A stretch of DNA of 64,000 nucleotides from Myxococcales bacterium (GCA_016793325.1 JAEUKI010000075.1:1-64000); one strand, 5' to 3'. Shown: positions 8,589-18,072, numbered from the stretch's first letter. Program-made: numbers and translations. The notes: generated by a model from the letters alone, not told the origin.

Positions 8589-10943
8589 ATGAAGGCAAAA
8601 ACCGCGACGATTGCATTCATACTCAGTTTGCTCGCACTCACGTTTCACGCTGCAGAAGCGCAGTCACTCACGGAAGCGACGATTCAATCCATCGGAACAT
8701 CTCTCGAAAACGGCACGACTTCTATCCAACTCTCGCTAGAAGATGGTCGACACCAGATTCAGCTGCAACAGGGCCGTAGTCAATCTCAGATTGTCGTGTC
8801 GATCGCTCAAGGCACCAGACTGAACGAGACAGTCACAGTACGGTCCGGACGAATTTCTGAACTCACAGGAGTCTTTTCAACTCCCATTACCATCGACTGT
8901 GGCGGGCAGAGCGCGCTCGTTGACTCGGTCAGTATCGCGCCGAGTGGAGCGGCGACTCTTCGAATACGACCAGCAAACCCGCGAGCTTCGAGCCAGGTAT
9001 CACCAATGCTCGAAAATGCCGCCCGTCGACTGCTTGCTTCCCAGCGTACACCAGTCGATGTACTCACACTAGTCTGGACGGCCCCGAGCGCTCGAACTGT
9101 CAGCAATTGTAGCGGAAATCGTTGCTTCGGAGGACGATCTCTCGTGCGTGCGATTGTCGCACGAAGCACATCGAACGGCCCCGGTACGCGGAGCAGCGTT
9201 CGAATTCGCCCTCTCGAACTGCGCTTTGCGAGTATTCCAGCCAACTGTGCTCAACTCGCAGTATCGGCAGCGTTTGATTCAGATTTCGAGTTCACGTACT
9301 CACCACTGACTTCTGACATCCGGCTAACAGCACGCAATCTACTAGTTCCACTAAACAGCTCGTGCCTAAGCGTTGGAAATCAACTTCAGCTTTCGCTCAA
9401 ACCCGGCTCCTCGGCGCACATCGCCGAAATCGAGTGGGCGCGCACATCTGGAATCGAACGAACACGAGCTACGTTCCGATCAATCAACGCACAACTCGAC
9501 GGCTCCCGAAATCACATCGAATTCCACGGCAGCCCCCAACACACATCTTTCGTCGACCTCGCCGATGGCACATCACTCATTGCGAACGACGTGCAACTCG
9601 AATCAACCAACGGGGCGGTGGACCGAGTGCGAGTTGTGGCCGGCGCCCGCATCGATGGCAATGTCCAATCTGGGCATCTCCTACTCTGGGATCAAACGTC
9701 CATCCAACTTCGTGCCGGACGAGTCAACATACCAATCTCGTCGGCAGTATGGTCGCAGACTCAGGCGCCTCAGGTCGTAGTACTGGGCGCGGATGTAAAC
9801 CTTCAAGTCGCATCTGGCCAACTGAAGGCTAACCAGCATTCTGTCGCACAAGTCGCAGGCGGCACCGCCGTTGGATCCGGACTGAACTTCGACAGTTCGC
9901 AGTTCGGATCGTTTTGGGGGAACTTGCTCGACCTAAATCTGCAACTTCATGCAGGCAGTTACCTTGGTCTAGACAACGCGCTGACTCTCGAACAGGTTGA
10001 CGCTACCAACTTGCGAGTTCAGATACGCAATTCACAAAGAGGCTTTAGGGTCCCTTCCGCAACATTCGAAATTTCAGCACATGCAACGCAGTGTACTAGT
10101 CACATCAACACAGCACTCCATGTTTCGAATTGCGCGTTCGATGCGTCGATCGAAGCCAGACAGAACTTCTCCGAATTCAGTCTCCTCCGCCCACTTACTG
10201 TATCGGGAGACTATCAACTAACAATCGACAACACGGTGCTAAATGCCAGAGCTGACATCGAATTCCTAAGCGGAACCTTCACAAGTTCTTTCACATCTAA
10301 CGGCAACATTCGAGTATCTGTTCCCGCTGGCACTTCGTTGCCGCTTCAGATTCCCGCACAAAATCTGCAGACCTCCCCCCTCCCCAACCCACCGATCTTG
10401 AATTTTTCCGCCCGAGCACTTCAAGCCAACTTCACCGCTCAACTTACGTCGCAATTTTCCCATCAGTTCCAGTTTTCCGTTACGAACAGCCAACTAACGA
10501 TTCCCCGACAGAGTTTTGTCTCGTCGATCAGAATCCCGGTTCACTCTCGGGTGAGGGTTGCAGAGGCCGACGTCACTGTTATCGTGCCACCTATTCCATG
10601 TACTCTATCCGCGGATATACCGCCGAATGACTACGATATCAACATCGCGGGTGAAATCGAGTTAACCCCTCAAACACTCACCCTTGGCGCGCGCCCAGCA
10701 TCGCCCTTCTCGCCGCAAGTCGCACCTCAAACGTCAGGCTGCACAGTTCAAATGGCAGTAATCGGACTAGTCCTAGGATCGATCGTCGGAGCACTTGTCC
10801 CAACTGGAGTGCTCGCGATCGGAACACCGATCGCTGGACATATGCTATTCGAAAGCCTGCTCGCCAACCGACTCGCAGATCTTGTGGCCACACGACAAGT
10901 TCAGCGTCAAGTTCCCGCTCCGCAAGCAGTTGTCCGCCCCTAG
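8589..10943 (+). CDS. Large exported beta-rich protein, atypical base composition, unknown function
   Basis: 784 residues from an ATG at 8589. Residues 1-25 are a standard signal peptide (IAFILSLLALTFHAAEAQS, cleavage after AEA). The mature part is Ser/Thr/Asn/Gln-rich with alternating polar and hydrophobic residues and few charges, typical of extracellular beta structures. A Gly/Ala-rich hydrophobic helix (MAVIGLVLGSIVGALVPTGV) lies near the C-terminus. G+C is visibly lower than in neighbours: by hand count, 34 of 60 in 9361-9420 against 40 of 60 in 8041-8100. Codons ending in A or T are frequent, suggesting acquired DNA. No family was recognised; it could be an outer-membrane-associated or cell-surface protein. 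Confidence 0.7.
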   Translation: MKAKTATIAFILSLLALTFHAAEAQSLTEATIQSIGTSLENGTTSIQLSLEDGRHQIQLQQGRSQSQIVVSIAQGTRLNETVTVRSGRISELTGVFSTPITIDCGGQSALVDSVSIAPSGAATLRIRPANPRASSQVSPMLENAARRLLASQRTPVDVLTLVWTAPSARTVSNCSGNRCFGGRSLVRAIVARSTSNGPGTRSSVRIRPLELRFASIPANCAQLAVSAAFDSDFEFTYSPLTSDIRLTARNLLVPLNSSCLSVGNQLQLSLKPGSSAHIAEIEWARTSGIERTRATFRSINAQLDGSRNHIEFHGSPQHTSFVDLADGTSLIANDVQLESTNGAVDRVRVVAGARIDGNVQSGHLLLWDQTSIQLRAGRVNIPISSAVWSQTQAPQVVVLGADVNLQVASGQLKANQHSVAQVAGGTAVGSGLNFDSSQFGSFWGNLLDLNLQLHAGSYLGLDNALTLEQVDATNLRVQIRNSQRGFRVPSATFEISAHATQCTSHINTALHVSNCAFDASIEARQNFSEFSLLRPLTVSGDYQLTIDNTVLNARADIEFLSGTFTSSFTSNGNIRVSVPAGTSLPLQIPAQNLQTSPLPNPPILNFSARALQANFTAQLTSQFSHQFQFSVTNSQLTIPRQSFVSSIRIPVHSRVRVAEADVTVIVPPIPCTLSADIPPNDYDINIAGEIELTPQTLTLGARPASPFSPQVAPQTSGCTVQMAVIGLVLGSIVGALVPTGVLAIGTPIAGHMLFESLLANRLADLVATRQVQRQVPAPQAVVRP

Positions 10944-11267
10944 TAAGTCCACCTGTCGCAAGTCTAGTGAAACGGAACACGAGAGTACTCAGCCAGCCAG
11001 AAGCACTTTGGCTGTCAATCCAAGACCTCGATAGCAAGTAGCAACTCGCAATTTGCGAGTACGGACCAACGTCGATGATGAGCCGGACCAATGCCGCCAG
11101 TAGTCCAAACAACAATCCAGCGTCAGATCAACAGTCGTTCAACCCTAGACGCATCGTCTCATAAGCGTCGCTATCGTACTCACGCCACCCACACTAAGTA
11201 CACTCTGCGTGCTCGAACCCGACACACGTGACATCCAACAAATCAAATTTCCAAGGATCGAGCTCAA
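10944..11267. promoter_or_regulatory. 324-bp gap with low-GC sequence and a short palindrome
   Basis: The low-GC character of the preceding gene continues for about 250 bp after its stop. ACTCGCAA (11044-11051) and TTGCGAGT (11053-11060) form an 8-bp inverted repeat around one base, a candidate operator or weak hairpin. No open frame here has a convincing start. The base composition changes abruptly at about 11265 where the phosphoesterase gene begins. Confidence 0.4.
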
Positions 11268-12689
11268 ATGCACCGAATCTACGCAATCTCTGACTTGCAC
11301 CTCGGCGGCATGCCACACCCGATGCTCGGCTCGCCCAAACTCCTCGCCGACTTCCTGCGCTACGTTGCCCGGCAGGCGCGCGCGCGCGGTGAGACCCGCG
11401 AGCTAGTGATCCATGGCGACTTCGTCGATTTCCTCGCCGAGCGCTCGCGCACGGCGACGAGCGCCTCGCCCGCGACGTGCTTCGATGCGTGGACGCCGAC
11501 ACAGGCGGACGCGCTGGCGAAGCTCGAAGACGTGATTCGGTCGTTCCAAGATGTGTTCGCGGCGCTGGCGGAATGCGTCCAGCACCTGGACCAGCTCACG
11601 ATCCTGCTCGGCAACCACGACCTTGAGCTTGCGCTGCCCGCGGTCCGTACTCGGTTCCTGCGCGAGCTCGGGACGTCGCCGCACCGCTGCCGGTTCGTCG
11701 TCGACAACGAGGCGTACCGCGTCGGCGATGTGCTGATCGAGCACGGCAACCGGTACGATCCGTGGAACGCGATCGACTACGACGGTCTGCGGCGCGAGGT
11801 GAGCACGGCGTCTCGTGGCGAGACGAACCCGCTGCCCATGGCGGTCTGCCCCGGCTCGCGCCTCGTCGCCGAGGTGGTCAGCCCGCTCAAGTCCCGCTAC
11901 CACTTCATCGACCTGCTCAAGCCCGAGGACAAGGTCGTGACGCTGCTGCTGCTCGCGATCGAGCCGACGCTGCAGTTCGACTTGGACCTTCTGTTCCGCA
12001 GCGCCGCGAGCTACGCGACGCAGTGGCGCCATGCGCATTCGTTCACGGCTGCTCGCCGCATGGGCGTCGGGGCCGAGCACGGGATCGCTGGTGCGGCCGA
12101 CGGGACCGGCGTCCCCGGCTCCCTCGCCGCGGCGTTTCCGGAGGCTCTCGTCACGTACGAGGAGCAACCGATCGCATCGAGTGTTGGCTGGATCCGGAAG
12201 TTCCTCGATGATCGTGTGGAGTCGCTCCGCGTCCTCGCGGACAAGGGAGAGGAGATTCCCGAACCGCGCATGCGCCGGCTCCAAGTCGCGTTGCGCCACG
12301 CCCTCGTGGGTGACCGGACGTTCGACCTCGGCGAGAGCAGTGGACCGTACGCCGCCGCCGCCGCGCGGCTCGCGACGCAGACGGGCGCGCGTCTGGTGAT
12401 CATGGGCCACACCCATCTCGCTCGTGCTCATCCGGTCGGCGCGGACGGCGCTTGGTACGTGAACACCGGGACCTGGGCCGATGTGATCCAGTGCGACCCC
12501 GCGCTCCTTGAGGACAAGAACCTCGCGGATTTTTCGAAGTGGGTCGTCGCGCTCGCCCGCAACGAACTCGCCGGCAAGCGAGCCCCGCGACCTTGTTACG
12601 CAGACGTCGTGCTGACCGACGAACTTCGCCTCGCAGGCCCCGGGGCGCTCAGCGCCGCAGCGGTCTTGAAGCCGTGGAAGCAGGAGTAA
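11268..12689 (+). CDS. Calcineurin-like metallophosphoesterase
   Basis: 473 residues. All metal-binding blocks of the calcineurin-like superfamily are present in order: SDLHLGG (D9, H11), HGDFVD (D51), LLGNHDLE (N116, H117), EHGNRYDP (H159) and MGHTHLA (380-383). They bind two metals and hydrolyse phosphoesters. The ~210-residue insertion between the H159 block and GHTH is longer than in simple phosphatases and is largely helical. No signal peptide, so cytoplasmic. The stop is followed six bases later by the start of the protease-membrane gene, with AGGAG before that start, so the two form one operon. The natural substrate (nucleotide, nucleic acid, lipid or phosphoprotein) is not evident. 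Confidence 0.85.
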   Translation: MHRIYAISDLHLGGMPHPMLGSPKLLADFLRYVARQARARGETRELVIHGDFVDFLAERSRTATSASPATCFDAWTPTQADALAKLEDVIRSFQDVFAALAECVQHLDQLTILLGNHDLELALPAVRTRFLRELGTSPHRCRFVVDNEAYRVGDVLIEHGNRYDPWNAIDYDGLRREVSTASRGETNPLPMAVCPGSRLVAEVVSPLKSRYHFIDLLKPEDKVVTLLLLAIEPTLQFDLDLLFRSAASYATQWRHAHSFTAARRMGVGAEHGIAGAADGTGVPGSLAAAFPEALVTYEEQPIASSVGWIRKFLDDRVESLRVLADKGEEIPEPRMRRLQVALRHALVGDRTFDLGESSGPYAAAAARLATQTGARLVIMGHTHLARAHPVGADGAWYVNTGTWADVIQCDPALLEDKNLADFSKWVVALARNELAGKRAPRPCYADVVLTDELRLAGPGALSAAAVLKPWKQE

Positions 12690-12695
12690 CAACGC

Positions 12696-14441
12696 ATGTT
12701 CAGCAACCGGCCGACGCCGCTGCGCCTGACTGTACGCAGCCCGATCAATCCGCCACCGCAAGGCACAGCGTGGTTGGTCGACGGGCGTTACGTCGTCACG
12801 GCGTTTCACGTCGTCGCGCGTAGTAATCGGTGGATTCACGAGATCTTCAAGGAGGCGTCCGTGCGCTACGAACTCGAGCTCGGCGACGAGGTGGTCGACC
12901 TCCGCGTCCTGCCAAAGGGACGCTTCGAGGACGTCGCCGCGTTCTCGCTCGTGGCGCCCGTTGCGGCAGATCTCCAGAGCGCAAGCTCGTTCGACCAACT
13001 CGACTGTGATCCGATCGAGAACGAAGCCTACGAGGCCGACGGCTATTGGGCTCGCGACCCGACCGGTCCCCATCCGCGCAGGGGGCAGATCACGAACGTC
13101 CAACCGTCGCGCCTGGTCCTCGGCGTCGACGGCGGAACACGCGTCGACTGGGGCGGGCTGTCGGGCTCCGCGGTGACGCAGGGGCGGTGGGTCGTCGGGC
13201 TTCTGCGGGCCGACGTCGGCGAGGCCGATCGAGCCTACGCCTCGCCGGTAGCGCACATTGAGGCGGCGATCGAAGCGTGCCGCGCTGATGCGAAAGAACC
13301 GCCGTGTCGCGCGGACGGGCCGCCCCGGCCGTCGGCGCTCGATGCGCTCTCCGCGCTCGGTGAGATCCTCGCGTGTCCGGCGGCGTGGGCGAGCCGGGTC
13401 CGCGCGGCGAACCCGCGGTTGAGCCCGGACTTCGCATGGGTCCATCTCACGGATCGCCAGCGCAACGATGGCGCGGTCCGTGAGTTGGTTCGGCGCGTTG
13501 TTGTTGCGGCCGCCGTGGTGGTGTTCCCCGCCATCGCCGCGCTCGCGCTCTCCACGCCGTCGCGCCACACGGAGTACTACTTCCGGCACCTGTGCCTCGC
13601 CGTGGTCGCGACGCTCGTCGCCGGAGCGACCGTCGCCGCCGTGAGCAGCTTCGCCGCGGGCGTCGCCGCGACGTGCGTCGGTATGCTCGCCGGATCCGCG
13701 GCGGTGCGACTCGCGATCGAGTTCACCCACCGCGGCCATCCGGGCACCGCCGTCGCGATGGGCACGTTTCTCGGCACCGCGGCAGCGACAGCGTCTGCGC
13801 TCGATGCACCACGGCGGCGCGGCGTGCGGCGCCCGCTCCTCGCCGACGTCGCCAACGGCGCGTACGCCGCCGCCGTCCTGGTGCTGGTCGCACTCGCGGC
13901 GTGGGTCGCGTCGCGCGTGATGGCGCCGATCGACCGCCAGCGCGACGTCTCCCTGATGGCGCTCGCGTGCGCCGCCGTGGGCGTGATCATTGGCGCGGTC
14001 GTCGGCTGGACCGCGCGGACACAGCGGCTGCGCAAGACGGTGCTTCCCGCTGCAGGGGACGGCTGGACGCTCTTCGCGCGCGCCGGCACGCCGTACGTGG
14101 CGGCCGGGATCGTCGCTGGCTACGCCGCCGCGCGCGAGGCCGAGCCGGAGACATCCCCGGCGTACGGCGCGGCGCTGGGGGTGTTCGTCGGCAGTTTCGT
14201 CGCGAGCGTGCTCGGCGCGATGCAGGTCGCGAGCGAGCGCCGGGCCGGTGACGGTTCGAACAAACTATTCGCAGCGGTCGGCACGGTGGCCGTGTTCGCG
14301 CTGCTGCTGATGCTCCGCGCCTTCATCGCGATGCCGGGACGAGTCGAGACCGTCGAATACGTCGTCGTCGCGCTCGCCGCGTCGTTCGGCGTCGTGCGCG
14401 GGTTGCACGGCGTCTCGCAGCGAGATCGAGCCAGGGTCTAG
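12696..14441 (+). CDS. Trypsin-like serine protease fused to a multi-spanning membrane region
   Basis: 581 residues. Residues 1-180 form a chymotrypsin/HtrA-fold protease with a full triad: AFHVV (H38), FEDVAAFSL (D79) and WGGLSGSAV (S156, G-x-S-G). About 80 mostly helical residues follow (185-265), long enough for a small adaptor domain. From about 268 to the end there are roughly eight to ten hydrophobic segments. No signal peptide precedes the protease, so it should lie in the cytoplasm tethered to the inner membrane. Trypsin-like domains with adaptor domains beside other effectors occur in bacterial conflict and signalling systems described by Aravind and co-workers. Whether this two-gene unit belongs there is inference. 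Confidence 0.8.
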   Translation: MFSNRPTPLRLTVRSPINPPPQGTAWLVDGRYVVTAFHVVARSNRWIHEIFKEASVRYELELGDEVVDLRVLPKGRFEDVAAFSLVAPVAADLQSASSFDQLDCDPIENEAYEADGYWARDPTGPHPRRGQITNVQPSRLVLGVDGGTRVDWGGLSGSAVTQGRWVVGLLRADVGEADRAYASPVAHIEAAIEACRADAKEPPCRADGPPRPSALDALSALGEILACPAAWASRVRAANPRLSPDFAWVHLTDRQRNDGAVRELVRRVVVAAAVVVFPAIAALALSTPSRHTEYYFRHLCLAVVATLVAGATVAAVSSFAAGVAATCVGMLAGSAAVRLAIEFTHRGHPGTAVAMGTFLGTAAATASALDAPRRRGVRRPLLADVANGAYAAAVLVLVALAAWVASRVMAPIDRQRDVSLMALACAAVGVIIGAVVGWTARTQRLRKTVLPAAGDGWTLFARAGTPYVAAGIVAGYAAAREAEPETSPAYGAALGVFVGSFVASVLGAMQVASERRAGDGSNKLFAAVGTVAVFALLLMLRAFIAMPGRVETVEYVVVALAASFGVVRGLHGVSQRDRARV

Positions 14442-14812
14442 CAGGGTAGCGGGTGCATGGGCGCGCATTCGGCGCGCTCGGAGGTCACGTGCGATGAAAT
14501 CGTCCGTCCCGATCGACATCGTTCTTCTTGCGCAGGGGCTAGTCCCAATGCCGGTCAGATAAGTGTCGTCAAGCGCCGTGGCATTTGTACGCGATGCCCA
14601 ATCCCCATTCACGACGTGAATCCGCGGTGTCGTGAAGGCTCGGAGCATGACCCATTCGAGCAAACGCAGTCCGCTGCGTAGTCCGCAGCACCGCAGAGCA
14701 CTCCTCGACGCGCTCAACCCGCGGTCGGGAACGGTCGAAGACTTCTGCGCCACGCACCGACTCCCCTCGCGGCCCAGTTCCACGCACGTTGGCCCGACCA
14801 CCTCACCGCGCG
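14442..14812. other. 371-bp gap between convergent genes, no supported gene
   Basis: The gap lies between the protease gene (+) and the second Uma2 gene (-). Frames are short or arginine-rich on both strands. The last 77 bases (14736-14812) are part of a segment duplicated at 18441-18627. The part around 14500-14600 is less GC-rich and could be the end of a lost mobile element, but no inverted terminal repeat or transposase coding is visible. Confidence 0.5.
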
Positions 14813-15388
14813 TCAGCGCAGCAGCTCGCGCAGCGTCAGCTCGACCGAGGGAAACGGCGGCGCGCGAAACGCCACGTCCATGTCTTCGACCACGAGCGTT
14901 CGCCTCCATCGCGTCGCGCCGCGGACGAACACCTTCAGCGACGTCGCCGCGCGGTCGATCGTCCACACCGCTTCGATCTCGCGCGCGGCGTAGTACGCGT
15001 CGAGCAGGGCTTCGCGATCATCCAGTGAATTTCCCGGCGACCACACCTCGCACAGCCAGTTCGGCGGCGCGGGAATCGGAACCTCGTTGCCCCAACGCTC
15101 CTCCCATCGATCGAGCCGATAGCCCGCGAGGTCGGGCGCTCGCACTTCTTCGGGCTCGACGCAGAGGTCGATGTCCGTCGCGGTGACGAAGTTCCAGCCC
15201 TCCACACCGCGATCGGAGAAGTCACGGCTCAGCCGAAACTGCAGACGATTCGCGACGAGGTTGTGGTTTGCCGTCGGCGTGGGCGCAGCGCGCAGCTCAC
15301 CACGATGGATCTCGACGCGGTCGCCCGACGCGAGGTAGCGGCGTCGAACATCGCTCATCGGCGGGCGCGCTGTTTGTCCCGTCGACAT
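14813..15388 (-). CDS. Uma2-family (PD-(D/E)XK-like) putative endonuclease, second copy
   Basis: 191 residues from the ATG at 15386-15388; another ATG ten codons on (MSDVRRRYLA) is also plausible. Core motifs: GDRVEIHRGELRAAP at the start, then VRAPDLAGYRLDR, PNWLCEVWSPGNSLDDRE (E-V-W-S-P-G), an A-Y-Y-A-A-R helix and WTIDRAATSL. Length and motif order match the family. The protein differs clearly from the Uma2 at 1492, so this is not a recent tandem copy of that gene. Its last ~36 codons and 77 bp downstream are duplicated at 18441-18627. A copy of a dispersed repeat lies about 290 bp upstream. Confidence 0.8.
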   Translation of the reverse strand: MSTGQTARPPMSDVRRRYLASGDRVEIHRGELRAAPTPTANHNLVANRLQFRLSRDFSDRGVEGWNFVTATDIDLCVEPEEVRAPDLAGYRLDRWEERWGNEVPIPAPPNWLCEVWSPGNSLDDREALLDAYYAAREIEAVWTIDRAATSLKVFVRGATRWRRTLVVEDMDVAFRAPPFPSVELTLRELLR

Positions 15389-15673
15389 CGGCGTGATCTT
15401 GCCACGCGGCGAGGGCGTCGTCGCGTTCTGCGCCGCAGTCGACGCACCGCGGAGTGCTTCGCCGACGGTCACGAGCAACGCGCTCCGAGCGGCCACTGGC
15501 GAATCGCGCGACGGCTTTGCTTTCGACGCGGCCGAGCGTTGCTGAGGTTGCTCGAGCGCGACCGTGCGCGCGCCGATCGAATCCTTCGCCGATGCTCACG
15601 CGCGAAGAGACCCTGCGACGGTTCGCGACGCTTCGGCAGGCCCACCAGCAGGGAGGCGTGCGCGCCCCGAGCG

Positions 15674-15794
15674 CCCCCAATCGCCCGTTACCTCGTCTGC
15701 GCCCTTCGGCCCTGTGCTGCCGCGCCGCGATCGGCCCACCCCACCGCACGGCACCGTGCGTTCGCCGCTGTTTTCACAGGCGATACTGCGTTGG
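15674..15794 (+). repeat. Dispersed intergenic repeat, copy 1
   Basis: A block of about 120 bp whose core reads GCCGCGCCGCGATCGGCCCA, then CACCGTGCGTTCGCCGCTGT and TTTCACAGGCGATACTGCGT. The same order recurs at 17919-18072, 18276-18395 (inverted) and 23021-23187. It sits between the Uma2 gene and the lipoprotein metalloprotease gene. The short frame before it (15591 onward, MLTREETLRRFATLRQAHQQ) reads like the start of a lost protein cut by the repeat. Confidence 0.8.
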
Positions 15795-15834
15795 TCGTAA
15801 CGGACCGGCCGTGCGCTGCGATGCGCGCAGCAGC

Positions 15835-17829
15835 TCAGCGCGTGTACCGAAGCGTTGTTCCGTTGGGGACGCGGAGCTCGAGCTGGCGCTGGCTGCAGGT
15901 GTAGCTCAGCGTCGAGGGCTGCAAAAACGGCGCGAGCGAGAACGTCGACGGGATCGGCGCAGCGGTCCACTGGCTCCCCAAGCGAACGTCCGCGCTGAAC
16001 GACGCGCGGTTGTTGACCGAGCGGCTGTGGAGCGAGCCGCCGCTCGTCGAAACGCGCGCGACGACCTCTCCGATCCCACGCACACGAGAGCCGATCCCGC
16101 TCATCGAGAGCGTCACAGTGAACGCGCCGAGAAGCACAACTCCTTCAGTCTCGGTGAAGCGAAGCGTCTCCGTTCCGCTCACCGTCGGCGCCTCGCGCCC
16201 AGCCCCGACGAGCCCCTGGATCTGTTGCTGAAAGTGCGCATTGTCGAGCGTCCAGGTCCCCGAGCGGAGGCAGGGGTCGACCGTTCCCGCTTCTTCGCAG
16301 CGCTCGGCGTCGGTGAGCGGACGGACGATCACGCTCTCTGCGCTCGTCGCGAGCGTTGTAAAACCCGCGAGAAACGCGGTCGAAGAAGAGCGTGTCACGT
16401 TCGACGCCAGCGACTGATTGTTGCCGCACTCGCACCCAGCGTCGCGGCAGAAGCGGAGCGACGCGGCTTGATTCCATGTGCGCTCTTCCGTGGCAGAGAG
16501 GCGAAGCCGTCCAGCACCGACGACCTCCACCGCGTATGCGGGCTGCGCGCTGGTGTCCACTTGCACGAGCGAGAGCACGCCCGTCCGCGCCTCGAGCGCG
16601 AGCGGAGAGGACGCGAGTCGCTCTTGTTGTGGTCGCCGTGCTTGCCCAGAGAGACGCGTCGCGTCCAGCCTCCAGTCCCGCGGCTCGGCGAGGCCAGCGG
16701 TGCGGCTAGCCCAACTGTTCGCAGCGCGGTCGCTCGTGCGCAACAACCGTCGAACGGCTGAATCGCTGGCGAGCGTCGTGGCGTCGAGGATCGTCCGCGG
16801 CGTCACGCCCAAGCTCGCGACGTGCACGAAGAAGGGAAAGGCGGAGTAGCTGAGGTCCGCCAGGTCGATCCGCCCGCTCTCGAAGTACGTGGCCACGACG
16901 CCGCGCTCGGTGTTGTCGAGCGGGCTCGCGGCGGGCATCTGCGATTGCGACCACCACTCGGCGCTCCCTTCGCTCAGCCACATGGGTTGCTCCGCGAGCG
17001 CGCGGCGCGAGACCCTGCCCAGCGCAGCAAACTGATAACAGTGAAAGATCTCGTGGCGAATGAGCCTCGCGCGCTCCGCGAGATTCATGTTGAGCGTCAG
17101 CCGCAAGTGACAGCGCGTGGGATCGATGATCGTGTTGGGGTCGGTGAGCAGTTCCACGGGGCGTCCTCGCACGGACGCGTTGGTGTCGCCGCCGTCCCGA
17201 AGGGACTCTTCTGCCTGAGTCAACGCGGGGAGCGCCTGCGCGTTCGCGGAGCCGCCGCCGAGTCGCTGAATTGCGCCGACGTGCCCCTCGATTTCGGACA
17301 CTTGAACCTCGGGCATGCCGAGCGACGCTGCTGTCTGAACGACCGCCGCGAACACCTCGTTGCGCAAAGCAAGCTGCGCGGGCTCGTCCAGCGCACTCTG
17401 TCCCGTGATCGGCGCTAACTGCGCACGGGCGATCGCAACAGGCGTGAGCGCGCGTCGAACTGCCGCGCGTTGGTCCGGCGTGAGCTCGCTCCAATGCGCC
17501 GTGACGCCCAGCACCGCGGGCGTCGAGCAATGCGGCACAGATTCATCGCTCGCCGGCGTCGACACGCCAGGAAGCGGCGCGATCTGAAGCGCAAACATCT
17601 GCAGGGCGGCGTCTTTGGTGATCGTCCCGTTGGGACCGAGTCGCCGAAGCACCGCGCTCCAAGCGCGCTCCGACGGCGCGGGCGCGGCGCTCGCCTCGTT
17701 CGCGCTCGCGGTAGCGACGTCCGGCGCCCGCGGGCGCGAGCGACAGCCCGACAGCACCAACGCCATCGATCCGAACACACGAAGGCACACCGACACGGAC
17801 CGCGCGCCGCGGCGAAACCTGGGACTCAT
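15835..17829 (-). CDS. Lipoprotein with HExxH metalloprotease-like domain
   Basis: 664 residues from the ATG at 17827-17829, preceded on its strand by GAGAGGAGCAGGAGCG, a good ribosome site. The signal ends in SMALVLSGC (lipobox), followed by an Ala/Pro/Ser linker. Near residue 275 is LIRHEIFHCYQFA (HExxH) and about 35 residues on MWLSEGSAEWWSQS, whose E-x-x-A-E-W block is the third-ligand region of gluzincin-type peptidases. The C-terminal ~300 residues are beta-rich with six Cys (RFCRDAGCECGN and others). It is likely an anchored periplasmic or surface zinc peptidase; substrate unknown. Copies of the dispersed repeat flank it on both sides. Confidence 0.75.
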   Translation of the reverse strand: MSPRFRRGARSVSVCLRVFGSMALVLSGCRSRPRAPDVATASANEASAAPAPSERAWSAVLRRLGPNGTITKDAALQMFALQIAPLPGVSTPASDESVPHCSTPAVLGVTAHWSELTPDQRAAVRRALTPVAIARAQLAPITGQSALDEPAQLALRNEVFAAVVQTAASLGMPEVQVSEIEGHVGAIQRLGGGSANAQALPALTQAEESLRDGGDTNASVRGRPVELLTDPNTIIDPTRCHLRLTLNMNLAERARLIRHEIFHCYQFAALGRVSRRALAEQPMWLSEGSAEWWSQSQMPAASPLDNTERGVVATYFESGRIDLADLSYSAFPFFVHVASLGVTPRTILDATTLASDSAVRRLLRTSDRAANSWASRTAGLAEPRDWRLDATRLSGQARRPQQERLASSPLALEARTGVLSLVQVDTSAQPAYAVEVVGAGRLRLSATEERTWNQAASLRFCRDAGCECGNNQSLASNVTRSSSTAFLAGFTTLATSAESVIVRPLTDAERCEEAGTVDPCLRSGTWTLDNAHFQQQIQGLVGAGREAPTVSGTETLRFTETEGVVLLGAFTVTLSMSGIGSRVRGIGEVVARVSTSGGSLHSRSVNNRASFSADVRLGSQWTAAPIPSTFSLAPFLQPSTLSYTCSQRQLELRVPNGTTLRYTR

Positions 17830-17918
17830 CGCTCCTGCTCCTCTCAGCGATGGTACACCGAACGTCGCTCGAGACATCGACGGTCTACCTGCGATTGTTC
17901 AGCGATTCTTTGCATGGA

Positions 17919-18072
17919 GGATAGGACATCCAACCGCGGTCCGTCGCCCACGCGTCCGCTGTCGGCGCCGCGATCGCCCGTTGCCTCGTCTGCGCCGTTA
18001 GGCCCTTTGCGACCGCGCCGCGATCGGCCCACCGCCCCGCACCGTGCGTTCGCTGCTGCTTTCACCGCGTTG
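17919..18072 (+). repeat. Dispersed intergenic repeat, copy 2 (long form)
   Basis: Begins with GGATAGGACATCCAACCGCG and GTCCGTCGCCCACGCGTC and runs into the shared core GACCGCGCCGCGATCGGCCC and CACCGTGCGTTCGCTGCTGC. The left extension of about 50 bp is also present in copy 4 (23021-23187) but not in copies 1 and 3. Its right end differs from the others after CTTTCACC. Confidence 0.8.

Noticed and set aside
11403-13739. Very long minus-strand open frame (778 codons) across the phosphoesterase and protease genes
   Set aside because: Arginine/Asp-rich composition with no domain; it is antisense to two proteins with complete catalytic motifs, so it is a GC-driven shadow.
14500-14640. Possible IS4-type element end
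   Set aside because: The sequence is less GC-rich and looked familiar, but neither inverted terminal repeats nor transposase coding could be found.
15591-15670. Short plus frame starting MLTREETLRRFATLRQAHQQ as a gene
   Set aside because: Only about 25 codons look protein-like before the dispersed repeat; no ribosome site, so kept only as a remark under repeat copy 1.
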